A stretch of DNA of 64,000 bases. It comes from Seiridium cupressi (lineage: Eukaryota; Ascomycota; Sordariomycetes; Amphisphaeriales; Sporocadaceae). Location of the stretch: contig JARVKI010000075.1 in NCBI GenBank assembly GCA_036674765.1, positions 147,541 through 211,540 of the forward strand. Reading direction: 5' to 3'. Position 1 is the stretch's first letter, and each line of letters starts with the position of its first letter. Below are positions 34,389 to 45,558 of the stretch, one piece after another. A program made the translations under genes and the position numbers. The notes beneath the pieces were generated by a model, which was not told the origin of the DNA, made no database searches, and saw nothing but the letters and a program-made list of their open reading frames with translations.

Positions 34389-36434
34389 TCAGCCTCGACT
34401 GGCGTGCTTCTGCACAGAAGATGCGCGAGGCCGCAGGCCTAGTTTCTGCAGGAACCTAATTGCAGGCCGCTTCTCTCGCGCTGTCTCTTGCTTCTCTAGA
34501 TGCCGCCTCTCCAACTCGGCGCTCTGGCTTGTATCTTTCGCAGCTTCCTCTTGTTTCAGAGCTTGTTCCGGGTCTAGTAATTTCTGTTTGTGGTGCGTAA
34601 CCTTCTGTAGAGTTTCCTTGCCCTTCTTGCGCGTCTTGACGTAAGCCTCAAGGCCGACCAAGACAGCATAGCTCTTACTGATACTGACGTGGCTCATATC
34701 AACACCTTCGTCCTTCAAAGAGTGGACAAAGGCCCTAAAGTTCGAGGCCGGGGGGCGGTAGTGACCGGATAGTGGTGAAAGGCTGGACAACCTCCCATTT
34801 TTTATTTTGATAAGACCAGCTGCTGATATCCTTGAACCTTGTAGAAACGAAGAATGCTGGAAGGAACCACTCGCCTTGATACCCACATATAGGCGGAATG
34901 AGGTGTCGGCCACAAATATCCACGTGTTCTTTTTAACAGACTTGCGAAGGAGCTTGTTGAATATCGTAGCAGCTGAAACATGTTTCACTTTCTTCAGCCC
35001 CTTGGCATCATCCAACGTCGGTGTAGCGTATTTTGCAGCTCGAGCAGCCTCGAGTTCCGACTCGGATGCATTTGAGCTCACATCGGAACTCGAGTCGTCA
35101 TGGTCGGGCCGTTGGTAATGCGGCCGGGGGGCATCTTGCTGCTCCTGAGAGTGAGCCTCGATCTCTGGAGCAAAGGCTGGCGTCTCGTCGTCTATAGGGA
35201 CAATGCCGTTAATGCTGTCCTTCCATTGTTCTGTAGTATCGATTCGAACGCCATTCTTTGCCCAGCACAGACGACCTTCAGCATCCACCTTGACCAAGTA
35301 GTGCTGCCTCTCTTCGCGACTCAAGTACCTGACTCGCTCCCTGTCTAGTCGATCCCTGGGGCATGACGCCAACTCTATATTCCTGCCCTCGCCATAGTCG
35401 AGCCAGTAGAAGTAGTTCTCGTTTGTGTCGGCTCTTTTCCACTCCTCATGATATTGCCGCAAATTCGAGCCGTATCGGTGCTTCAGGTCCACCATTTCCA
35501 GGAAATACTGCAGGCCCATCATTTTGGCCCGCTTTCTCCTTTTGGCCTTGAGCGATGCACGTCTTTCCCGTAAAGCAGCCCGTTGTTCTGCGTTCATCCT
35601 AGGGTTGGCCTCGACATCGGACAAGGAGTCCGAGTCGTCATCCGAGTGGGATGAATCCTGGTCGCCTCCTGCCCTCCTGGCGATAGCTGCGACTTTCCGC
35701 CAGTTCTGTCTCGCGGCAGATTGACTGGAGCGCGGCCGAGAAGCATCGTTGGGCGTCTCAGCCTGGATGGCAGCGCTGTCGGGGCTGAGCATGCTGTTGC
35801 CCCGGGATCTGGGCGTGTTCAGCCGTCGCCATTGGGCATCCCTGATGGCATGCGTCCACCGCGTGTTTGCGTCCAGGCCGAGGCCTTTCATCTCCCTGCG
35901 CACCCGATAACCACGGTAGTTGCGCTGTATAAGGGTGGCTGCTTTGTGTTGGACATTGTCACTGTCGCTGCCGGCCTGTTCCGCGGCCATGGCTCGTCCC
36001 TGGCTGTCCCTGCGCGCATGCCCAAGCAGGCTGTGCAGCCCGTGGTGATGTTTCGCCTCGACAAACTCCTGCTGGGCCACGGAGGACTGCTGGCCAAGGT
36101 GGGCGGACTGGTCAAGTAGATGCCGGTTGCGCCGCTTGTGCTCCTGCTCTCGCTTTTCTTGCACCCTCGCCAGACGGTGGAAGTCTTGGTCAGAGGGCGG
36201 CTGCAACTTGTCCAGATATTCCTGATGCGACTGAGTCGAGCGGCGGGAATTCGCCGTGTCGAGTGATGCTTTGGATTCGCTCTCGAGTCTTGGCGACAAT
36301 GGTGGGGTTATTGGCAGAGACCCTGAGGCTTCCAGCGCTTGTGCCGGCGGGGCTCCAGCGGCTTGCGATGGCGCTGGAGCTGCGGGATCAGCGCCGGTGT
36401 CGTCGGCCGGTCTTGAGACGGGGGTTTCAGTCAT
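34389..36434 (-). CDS. IQM-like IQ-motif calmodulin-binding protein
   Basis: The single exon from ATG 36434 (MTETPVSRPADD) encodes 681 residues; a longer frame exists upstream but lacks support. Residues about 164-184 (HKAATLIQRNYRGYRVRREM) are one clear IQ motif, the calmodulin-binding helix. The core from about 310 reads YFLEMVDLKHRYGSNLRQYH, then YFYWLDYGEG and VDAEGRLCWAKNG, and near 512-541 WIFVADTSFRLYVGIKASG and FQHSSFLQG, then GHYRPPASNFRAFV. This order is that of plant IQM proteins (IQM1-type calmodulin-binding proteins), with fungal homologues mostly unstudied. A Ca2+/calmodulin-regulated role is inferred; no enzyme motif is visible. The N terminus is disordered, and the C terminus is Lys/Glu-rich and coiled-coil-like. 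Confidence 0.8.
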   Translation of the reverse strand: MTETPVSRPADDTGADPAAPAPSQAAGAPPAQALEASGSLPITPPLSPRLESESKASLDTANSRRSTQSHQEYLDKLQPPSDQDFHRLARVQEKREQEHKRRNRHLLDQSAHLGQQSSVAQQEFVEAKHHHGLHSLLGHARRDSQGRAMAAEQAGSDSDNVQHKAATLIQRNYRGYRVRREMKGLGLDANTRWTHAIRDAQWRRLNTPRSRGNSMLSPDSAAIQAETPNDASRPRSSQSAARQNWRKVAAIARRAGGDQDSSHSDDDSDSLSDVEANPRMNAEQRAALRERRASLKAKRRKRAKMMGLQYFLEMVDLKHRYGSNLRQYHEEWKRADTNENYFYWLDYGEGRNIELASCPRDRLDRERVRYLSREERQHYLVKVDAEGRLCWAKNGVRIDTTEQWKDSINGIVPIDDETPAFAPEIEAHSQEQQDAPRPHYQRPDHDDSSSDVSSNASESELEAARAAKYATPTLDDAKGLKKVKHVSAATIFNKLLRKSVKKNTWIFVADTSFRLYVGIKASGSFQHSSFLQGSRISAAGLIKIKNGRLSSLSPLSGHYRPPASNFRAFVHSLKDEGVDMSHVSISKSYAVLVGLEAYVKTRKKGKETLQKVTHHKQKLLDPEQALKQEEAAKDTSQSAELERRHLEKQETAREKRPAIRFLQKLGLRPRASSVQKHASRG

Positions 36435-37288
36435 GGTGGCACATCTGGACGGAGTGGAGCGAAATGAACAAGAAGGCGATGAATAAATACTCTTTTTAAC
36501 CAATACTGAAGTAGGGAAAAAGGAAGAATTGCATGCGCAGTAGGCTAAAGATAGGGGATGTTTGTTGAAGGTTGTACCTGGCAGGAGGCAGGACATGGCT
36601 TGGCAGCAATGAACATGCATCTTTTTACAGCCACACACAGTCCCCAAGGCATCACATGGCTACGTCGGGTTCGAGTGCGCCGCAGGGCCCAGCTGCACCG
36701 GGATTGTCGCGCAGCCCGCAGTCGGGGGCTTGGGTCCATCCATGGCCAAGTCCTGGCATGGACCTGGATGAGTTTGAATCCTGTCCTGCAAAAGCATACA
36801 AAGCAGCGCATGACGTACGTTGTGCTGGCTCAAGGATAACCGGCTCAACGGCTTGCCCCGCCGTGATGCCGTTCCGAGCTCAATCGGCAGTCAGCAGCAG
36901 GGTGTGGGTGGGCCCTGAGCATGCGTCTTTCACAGCCTCCGCAGACACGACAGAGACATGTGCCGCAAGCCGGGCGGCGCAGATCAATGACCCGGCAAAC
37001 CCCACCAGCACATCAGAGTGTCTATGAGCATGGAACATGCTGCGTTTCCTAGTGCTATTGCAAGCAAGAATCTCATCTCGTCAACCACGTCCACAGGTCA
37101 AGTCAGGTCAGATGAGAACATGCATATATACAACATAACAAGCTGTTTGGACTAATACACTTCCGTTTTACGTAAATGGCACGGTCACCCCCAATGCATC
37201 TTGAGTCGTATGTGTTGCACACTCTTGGAACATCCTACCCACTCGTAACTTCGAATTTTCCGTGAAATGCTCGTTACCTCTGTTGGTT
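36435..37288. other. intergenic, IQM promoter and permease 3' flank
   Basis: Both neighbours are on the minus strand. Overlapping plus-strand ORFs around 36558-37027 lie in the IQM promoter and leader and show no domain. Confidence 0.5.
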
Positions 37289-39152
37289 TCAAGCCGACTG
37301 GTCTCCATTTTCAAGCACGGTCTTCTCCGGCAACGACTCGTTTGGCGCATGAGGCTTCTCCAGGATACCGGTCTGATTCAGTGGTGCTGAGTCGTCGTGT
37401 ATGTACAGGTGCATCACCTTGGGGCCAGGGTAGTTCCTGATCCCGTGGAGCAGCCACCAGATGGCAGAAAGCGCAACAACTCCGACCAAGATGACCGAGT
37501 TGTAGTTCATGGATTCGGGATCCGTCGGGTATGCATATGCTGGGCCCTTGTTAGCACGTCCTTCCAGTCATAACGGAACGACTTCAACTTACGAAAACAG
37601 AAGAAAATGTCGAAGAAGACAATGAACAGCACCGCCAACCCGTTGATGAAGAACCCGGGCTTGCCCAGATGGAATGGGCCAGCGGGAAAGTATTTCCTCC
37701 CTGTGATCATGTTGGCTACAAAGGGGATGGCATACGACACGGTAGTCAGAACGATGAAGGAACCTGTCAGGTTGACGAAGGCTGTAGGGCTGCCAAGAGG
37801 AATGGCGCCTAGTCCAGTTGTCACTACCGCAACGAACAAGGTGGAATAGATCGGGCAGCTGAGCCTTTCATTAACCTTGCCGAATAGCTTGGAAAACGGA
37901 ACGGCGTTGTCTCGAGCCAGGGCCCAGTATATCCGGGAATCGGTGAGGACAGTTCCGACGCAGCAGCACAGTGTGCTCAGCAGCAGGATGAACAGCAGAC
38001 CAAAGGTGGCGCCGTCACTTCCTGTCGCCTGGGAGTAGATGGTCGCCAGCGGGTAGTTGTTGCTATTGCCCAGCAACGCATTGATATCCGTAATGGCATA
38101 TCCAATGACGATGGCGAAGACGAAAGCATACAATCCACCCAGCCCGATCTGCAGGCCAATGGCCTTGGGGAGATCTTTCCTCGGCTGCGGGAGCTCTTCA
38201 GCCATGTGAGTGACTGCATCTGGTGTACCCACGGTAAAGGCGCCGTTCAACACTCCCGTCAGGAACGCCACGCCTCCGGCCCAACCCGTCACGTTGTTCT
38301 CGTCAAACGAATTCCACACAAAGGTGCTAGAGGCGTGCTGCTTGGGCATCGCGGCAACGACAATGATGGTAACAATGCCGCCGATGATGACAAAGAACAT
38401 GCCCACATGCTGCGTGTACGGCACCAACCTGTTGGCAAATATGACGACCGCTGTTGAGAGCCAAAGGATCAAGACGTATGCGACATAGACATGCCATGGT
38501 TCGCCAACATAGTCGGCATGATAGGTCGCATACATCTGCACCACGATGTTGGACGCAATTTGGACCAGGGCCGCCAGATCAAACAGCCAGCCATAGAAAT
38601 TGATCCATCCGACGAAGAAGCCGACCGAACGGCCCCATTTGGGACCGGCTGCGATAGTGGCCCAATGATACACGCCTCCGGCCGTCGGTACTGAAGATGC
38701 AAGCTGTAGTGGGAAAAAAGTCAGGCCCCGATCATGGTTGAGCCCACAAGTCTCGACGAAAGAGTGTTCGCAGGGCGTCTTACCTCGGCCAAACTCAGGC
38801 CAATAAAGGAGTAATAGAAAACAGCAACGATAAGCCCGTAGATAAGGCCAGTAGGACCCCCATTAGCTGCACCAGCATCAGCTTGAACCCTTGCAGAGTC
38901 ATGATATCACTGATCCCACTCCATCAGCAGGAGGAATCTCTCACCTATCGAGACCGAGATGGATGACCCCAGAGCCGCCCACGCATTGTCGACTGTGAGC
39001 GCAATACCCGCGAGCCCTACCAGATTGTACTGCCGTTTCAACTGGTCCCGGTGGCCGGCCGCGTTGATCTGTACGCCGCCCTCGACTGCTGCAATGGTTT
39101 CATCGTCCAGGCCTCCCAACTCGGGCTTCTTTCCCGCCTTCTCGTCGCTCAT
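37289..39152 (-). CDS. Amino-acid/GABA-type permease (APC superfamily)
   Basis: Four exons (39152-38945, 38866-38784, 38703-37593, 37539-37289) give 550 codons plus stop. The introns are 78, 80 and 53 bp, all GT-AG. The spliced product starts with a hydrophilic tail (MSDEKAGKKPELGGLDDE) and then shows about 12 hydrophobic segments. Around the splices it reads SVSIANGGPTGLIYG and LAELASSVPTAGGVYHW, the conserved first-helix and PTAGG motifs of fungal GABA/choline/amino-acid permeases (Uga4/Hnm1 group). A later motif is HMAEELPQPRKDLPKAIG (conserved E-E-x-x-x-P-x-x-x-x-P). Uptake of amino acids or related amines across the plasma membrane is inferred; the exact substrate is unknown. Nothing nearby suggests a dedicated pathway. 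Confidence 0.9.
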
Positions 39153-41036
39153 GGTTACAAAACAAAAAGGGCGAGATTCTCAACTGCAATGCCAAGGTTG
39201 CGCCGTTTGCGCGTTCGGGGCGCTCCGGCCGCCGGGATCCACCTGATGATTCTGAGTAAGAGGGTTGAAGAAGTTGGCAATTCAGCCTTTCCGAGCGGCG
39301 AGTAGAGTCTAGTTAGCGAGACGAGTTTGGAACAGTAGCAGAAAAGAAATTTGAGCACAAAATAACAGAGAGTATCAGGTATTAAAAATAAACTGGGCGT
39401 AAGCACGCCGCACGCGGGATGGGGATTCATGTTAGACTTATTATACATGCATATGGTTATCTCGTTTGATACCATTCAAATGTCAAACCATCGGCTGATT
39501 CGCCAATCTGGGCCTGCATTTCTTCCAGCACGCTATGATCGCCCCTGAGACAAACGATACCAGCCCTGTCAAGATGCAAGCAGGGGTTTGATCGGGTTTG
39601 GTGTTAGAGCCCATCACAACTGCCGTAAAAAGCCCACACTCGTTCGTCGCTCTTCCCCTACAGGCGGACCCCACGACGAAGGCCAAATTAGAACCCGACA
39701 ACCTCTACCCGGTCGAGAAGTTATTACAGATATTGTCCGTTGGCCACAAGAGTTGCCAGCGAAATTGTATAGTCCAAGTCAGTTTGTCTGCCAAGACGCC
39801 TGTTCTCTATAAAGTTGGAGTGTGCTGGTCGCTTAAGTTAGGCACAATGTGCGCTGCAAGCCAAGGGAGGTGCGGGGCCTGGTGGTAAATGCTCACCACA
39901 AAAGCTTCAGGCTTATGGGCACGAATACTGGGGTGATGATGTGAAATCGAGTGCTCCGATACTTTGCATGTATGCATTGCATGCAGTGTGCATGTCGTTC
40001 GACGGACCCCAAACGACGACATGTGCAATAGCATTGATCTCTATTACGTACAAGCTCGACTGCCTTCACGCAGTATACTAGGGACTCCAATCTATCGAAC
40101 CTATCACGAACGACGTCGAATCCCCCAATCTTTCTGATCTGCATTCCAATGTCGGCCGCGTGCTGCCGTCGCGAGTTCTTTGACTCTGGGAAATTACGTA
40201 CGACTGATAGCCAGCGAGAGCAGACAGACTAGCAGGGCCCATGATAAGCCTTCTCGCAAAACCTGGGTAGGATTACCCGAATCTTAATGAGATAACCGAT
40301 TCTAGATGCGTTGGCGCAGAATCCATTGGGCTCGTCTTCAATTCAGTTGTAACCAGGTAATGTAATTAATGTATGTATGCTGGCTGGACAAGGGTGGGTA
40401 TGCTGCAACTAGGCAAACCACCGTTTAACTCCATCTCGGCCCTTGGCTCGAGTCTAAGACGTCCAAACCAGCTCATCGTCAGCACTGCTGCTGCGTATAG
40501 AGCTGCTTTCTGTCAAGCCTCGATTCCAATCAATTTGAAGTTGCTATCCATGCGACTTGTTCTTAACCGTAAAACCCCCCGGCTTTCTTATGATGAATAT
40601 GAACGCTGGAACGTTGTGCCGCAATTTATGGGCCGTGTTTTTTGAGCATTCAATATGCATAGTGAGACCATATGTACATCTCGATGGTGCCCATTGACAT
40701 ATGTCAAAGCGCTGCATACAAGTGAGCCAGTAACATAGCTCGGTTTATATACAAGTCCATTGGTGCTTGAGTATTTTACCCGTCTCTGTTCCGTCGAGAC
40801 CCCCCCTCCCCCAAACACCGAATTTGTGCCTCTTCATAAGCTCATCCCGCGTATCATACATGCTACAATGCCCATTGAACAACCAGTTATACCTTCACGC
40901 CTGAAACCCAACACCGAATCATCGGGACCGTGTAGAACTCGAGGAAAACACAATGACATGTCCATGATCAGATTATCATTTCGTCGCCAAACAAGCAAGC
41001 CATTCCAATATCCTTAAGCTCGCAATGCGACCAATA
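39153..41036. other. intergenic, 1.9 kb
   Basis: It holds the permease promoter and the 3' flank of the membrane-protein gene. Around 39965-40000 a cluster of GCATG/TGCAT motifs stands out. The ORFs at 40373-40645 and 40760-41017 are not supported. Confidence 0.5.
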
Positions 41037-42107
41037 TCAAGAGCCCAACCCATAATTAGTATACGCACAACTACAAGTCTCGTCACCATCACCTTGGGCG
41101 GCAAAATCGCCAAGGGATTGTCCTTTTGAATCCACACAACTAGGGATTCCGGTCCCCGCCGCCGCTCTCTGCTCGATCTGCACAGCAAAGGGCCAGGCAT
41201 CAAACTCGCCGGACGGGTTCGTCGCGTTGACGCTGCTCGTCAAGTTCACGGGGAATTCGGCGCGCCGCCTCGTCCATATCGTAGCACTCATGATTGTGTT
41301 GTTGAACCAGCACGTCGCCGCGCTGTCCGATTTGTCCAGCGATGCGGCCGGCGTGATGGCCAGGTCCATGGGGAAGCTGAAGCTCAGGCGCTCGCCGTCC
41401 GTGCCCCGGTCCAGGACGGCGAGCGATGTGTTGCGGAACTGCGGCACAAAGGGGTTCGGCGCCGCCGAGATGGCGTATTCAGCCGCCGGCGGGGCCGCCG
41501 GGGTCTGCGTGATGGTCCAGAAGAAGGTCGCGGCTGCGCCCGTCCCGGAGTTGGCGTACGTGGTGTAGGGGTAACAGCGAAAGGTGTTTGCGTTGAAAGT
41601 ACACGAGGTGCTTATATTAGCCAGGGCCGTGGTAAACGCGTAGGAGCCGGCTGGGAATTGCAACGGGTACGAGTTGTTGCCTGACGAAGAGGCAGACGAC
41701 GAACCCGAGGAGCTGGAGTCATATCAGCACCGTGATTCATCTCATGCATGCGCAATGCTTCCAATCACATACCTCCCCCGTCGCAACCCTAGCACGAGAC
41801 CAAGCGTCAACCCCAAGATACAAGCTATGGCGACCAGTGCAATAAGAGCCATCCGCCACCAACCTCCTCTCCTGGTCAGCCAGTTCGGTCTCTTTGCCTT
41901 CAGAGGCCCCTGAGTTCCAGCTGTGGTCGGGGGTGTATTGAGATAATACGCCGGAGGCGGGTAACCTGGATAGGGGTCCCTCGAGGCCACGAGGCTAGCC
42001 GGTCCTGATCGTCGCGGCGACTTTGCTGGCAGTGTCGGCGCCTCATTATCGGTGCTGTTTCGCTCCGTTATGACCGGCATATGCCGAATACTTCGTGGAC
42101 TATGCAT
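41037..42107 (-). CDS. Single-pass membrane protein with Ser-rich stalk and extracellular domain
   Basis: Exons 42107-41773 and 41712-41037 are joined over a 60 bp intron (GTATGT...CTGATATG...CCAG) into 336 codons plus stop. The cytoplasmic part is Pro/Ser-rich with PYPGYPPPAYY. Residues about 86-108 (MALIALVAIACILGLTLGLV and onward) form one helix flanked by Arg-rich segments. After the splice comes a Ser/Gly stalk (SSSGSSSASSSG) and a domain of about 205 residues with paired cysteines and N-glycosylation sites (NLTSSVNATN, FNNTIM). This layout is common in fungal sensor-like or surface proteins of unknown role. The start could be further upstream: the frame is open for about 35 more codons without an ATG, so a 5' exon may be missing. 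Confidence 0.7.
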
Positions 42108-42976
42108 GTCTGGCCGGTCCTTGTGTTGTTGCTGGTGTGGCGAGAGGGATGCAAAAGGTGCTTGGATTTCGCTACCGCCGGTCGGCTTCTCTGGAGTTGA
42201 GACTTGAACCAAAAGACAATTTCATTGATGTTGTTTTTTTCCCTCCTTGACGATGGGCAAGCGATGGATTGTGTTGCTTTTTGCTGCATGTCACAGCGCC
42301 ATCACAGATCGATTGCAGTCATGTCCGCTAATATTCTTGCGAGAAACAGGGAGCCGTTGAGCGCAGGACAAGTCTCACTTTTTCTGGTGTTGTGTCTTGG
42401 TGGAATGATAGAGGGATGTCATTCTAAACTTGTGACGACAGATCTTAGGGGCCGTCTATACCCAAGTAAGGGGAAAGGAGGCTTCTTCAGTGAAGGACTA
42501 GATTGTGTACAGTATCTTGTCCAGGATCGGCAGCCCAATGATTGCCATTCATCTGTGCACTCTTCAGCTGGCAACCCTCCCGCAAATATTCTGCGGTGCG
42601 TGGAGAGCGACAGGGTCGGTCTACGTGATGGCGTCGATAAGCGTCGAGATGTGGTGTACGGTTTGGAGGTCTTATAGGCTGGACCATGTGGAGGTGCGGC
42701 AGCGGAGTGCGCCATAGCCGGAAATTAGAGCTCGCACTAGCCAAGGGTGCGGCTGATCTATTGAGCTTCCAGTGTCTTGGAACGTCGGGCCTGAGGTCTC
42801 GCAATTGGGTTATGAATGAATGAATGAATGAATGAATGGGTGCAGTGCTGGTCGTGCTTGTAAATGACAGACACAATATGCCAGCCAGGAAGATCACAGG
42901 GGCTCTCGAGATCACGATGATGGCACTTGGTATAGTGATTTGTTGTTCATGGTCTATAACGCGGTGCTATACAGGC
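42108..42976. other. intergenic with (GAAT)n microsatellite
   Basis: It contains the membrane-protein promoter and the 3' flank of the ABCD transporter gene. A tetranucleotide repeat sits at 42812-42838. No further gene is supported. Confidence 0.5.
42812..42838. repeat. (ATGA)n tetranucleotide microsatellite
   Basis: About six and a half head-to-tail copies of ATGA run without mismatch. The array is intergenic. Confidence 0.95.
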
Positions 42977-45558
42977 CTATCCACTTTCAGCCTCTACAAA
43001 CTCGGCAGAATCTGAATCTTCATGCTGGGAATCTTGCTCGGCGTACGGAGGTGGGCTCAATGATTCACCACCTTCAGTCCATACCTGGGCGAGCTCCTTT
43101 TCAATTTCCTCGCGACGCTGTTTCCACTGCTCTACCTGGGACAATCGCTCGCGAAGATCCTGGAGTTCGCGTTCAACATGCATCTTCTCCCTCTCTGTTC
43201 CGATGCGCTCAAATTCCCATTCGTCGCCGCTCTCACCAAGGCCTAGAACAAGGTTGAAGGTATGGTATTTCTTCAACGACGCGCGGGTCGACACAGTGAT
43301 GAGAGCTGTCAGTTATTAGCATCTATTTCGTGGGCCAACGCAGTTGTGGGGGCGGACTTACTGATACCCCTTTCTTTGCACGTTTCATACAATAGACCTT
43401 CAACATCACTCGAGACTGCGCTTGTTCCTTCGTCAACAACAGCATATTGAGGTTCATGGTAGAAGAGGCGGGCGAATCCGATCCTCTGCTTCTCGCCACC
43501 ACTAAAGACATCCTTCCACTCCTTTCGAGTGTCCCAACCGCCCTCGCGGTCAGGTAGATACCCGAGACGTGCAGCATCCAAAGCGGCCTGTAGGTCACGT
43601 TCAGACTTCCTCTTGATGCGCATGTCAAGCTCTCCGTCGGGGTAGATGACTTGGTCTCGAAGAGTGCCAATGCTGAGATATGGCCGCTGTGGCAGGAACA
43701 TGATTCCGTCCTCGCCGACGGCTTTTGGCTTGCTCACGAGACCTCGATACACCGGCCACAGACCCGCTAGCACCCTCGAGATAGCGCTCTTGCCGACGCC
43801 ATTCGAGCCAGATATAAGCAGATGCTCACCCCTTCGCACAATCATGCTAAGGGATTCCAGGAGCTCTTCGCCTCCCTGAGGCCATAGACCGGGAGCGACG
43901 ATGGGCACGTTCTCGAGTCTGATGCCGTCAAATCCTTTCTGGACAGTGCCCTGGACGTCGGAAAGAGAGTACAGCTCGTTTCCACTCGGTCGAGAAACGT
44001 ACGCATTGGCGTGAACGCGGTGGAGCGTCGAGATTAGGGTGTAGACACGGCTGGTATAGCCTGCAAGCTCGGCGAGATCCTTAATTGAATACATCATTCT
44101 TCCGCCCGCGTCGGCCAAAGACAACATCAGACGCTTGTTCGTGATGAAGCCTTGCATACGACCACGTTCGCGGCCCCCTTTCTCGGCCGGGGCCGACATC
44201 TCCATGGCGCCTCCCAAACCGCCCCATGCGGGGAGGAACACGGGAAGAGACGACAGGAGGTAGCCGTACGCACTCCAGCTGTACTTGAGAATGAAATCTT
44301 CAAGGATGTTGTAGCGAATCTTTAGCATGTAGATCCCCTCCATCCAACTCTTGAGTGACTTGAACTCCTTGTTCAGAAACGTCTTTTCCATTTCCGCGCC
44401 GCCATAGAAAGCGACTTCTTCGGCATTGGCTATCAGTCGAGCATGCAATGCCCGGAAATCACCTTCTTTTCGACCTTCTACGGCCTTGAGTTTTCCAAAG
44501 GGCGGCGATAGTTTGCGCAATATACTCGCAGTGAGGAAGTAATTGCTCAGCAGTCCAGTCAATGCCAGAGGGCCCAGTGATTGATACAGTTGGTAGTTGA
44601 AAACACAGATGTCAACGAATGGCTTTCCAAGGGAAGAGTAGAGATTAGCAGCCGAGGCGCAAAACAGTGTGAGGTCTTGCGTGATGAACTGGTCTGCACC
44701 TTGACCAATCCCGCCATCCAGGTTTGATAGCTTGTAGTAGTTTTGGTTTTCGTTCAAGTATAGATCGTGGATGTATCGGGTGAGTCGCGTCCGGAATGCA
44801 ATGGATACTTTGGACTCTAGGTACTTAATCATAGAGTTGGTATAAGCTGCGAAGCCGCCAAGTCCACACCACTATAATGCACGTGTCAGTAAGAGCTTCC
44901 GGTCAGGTGAAGAAAAAGGGCGGGCTACCTTGGCTATACCCCAGAGGAACTGCTTGCCGTTTCCGGCGACAAGATCCCGAACAATCTCACCGTCTAGCCG
45001 TGCCACCACGAGTGACAGGTAGGTGCGGAGCATCAGAAACACACCATGACTAACCAGCAACCCGGCTTCTTTGCTCGACCACCGGGGAATCATGATACTC
45101 ATCAAGCTCAGGAACTGGTGCAGAAAGGCAAGATTCAGGCCTGGTTTTGTCTGGGCGGATGGCACTGTCCCATCCCCCAGTCCGGAGACTTTGGGAGGGT
45201 TGAGAAAGAGCCGGCGATGGGCCTCGAAAGTGGTCAACCTCGTTCTTCGAATGACAATCTTGGAGGTGCTGTCCTTGTAGGGGACGTATATTGTCCTCGA
45301 TCCATCCTTGTTGAAGAGCCAAGAGTTTGTGCGCACAAGTTTTCTTCCCTGCTCCTTCTCAGCATGGCGCTTCTTCCACCATCTCCTGCCGCCTTCAGCG
45401 CTGAGGATGATTGTTGTCGCAAGCGCAATAGTAGCCAGTATCCGTGTCCGCCGAGACGTGGTCCGGAGTTTGTCCTGGAAGAGTTTCTTATACTTTTCGA
45501 TGAAAGCAACCAGGATATCCTCCGAGGCCGAATGGCGCAAGGTTGATTGTGCTGCCAT
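42977..45558 (-). CDS. Peroxisomal ABC half-transporter, ABCD family (PXA1/PXA2-type)
   Basis: Three exons (45558-44929, 44871-43362, 43305-42977) give 822 codons plus stop; the introns are 57 and 56 bp with CTGAC branches. ABCD half-transporters import long-chain fatty acyl-CoA into peroxisomes for beta-oxidation and work as dimers. Visible landmarks are a hydrophobic N-terminal helix (ATIALATTIILS), YLSLVVARLDGEIV in the first transmembrane region, the EAA-like motif NAEEVAFYGGAEMEK (about 359-373), Walker A GSNGVGKS (565-572), the signature FSGGEKQR (666-673), Walker B ending VVDEGTSAVS (about 688-697), and STRASLKKYH, where the usual H-loop context is expected. The acidic tail (DSQHEDSDSAEF) follows a coiled-coil-like Glu/Arg stretch. 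I could not decide between the Pxa1 and Pxa2 paralogues. It is transcribed divergently from the Psr1-like gene across 3.2 kb. Confidence 0.92.
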
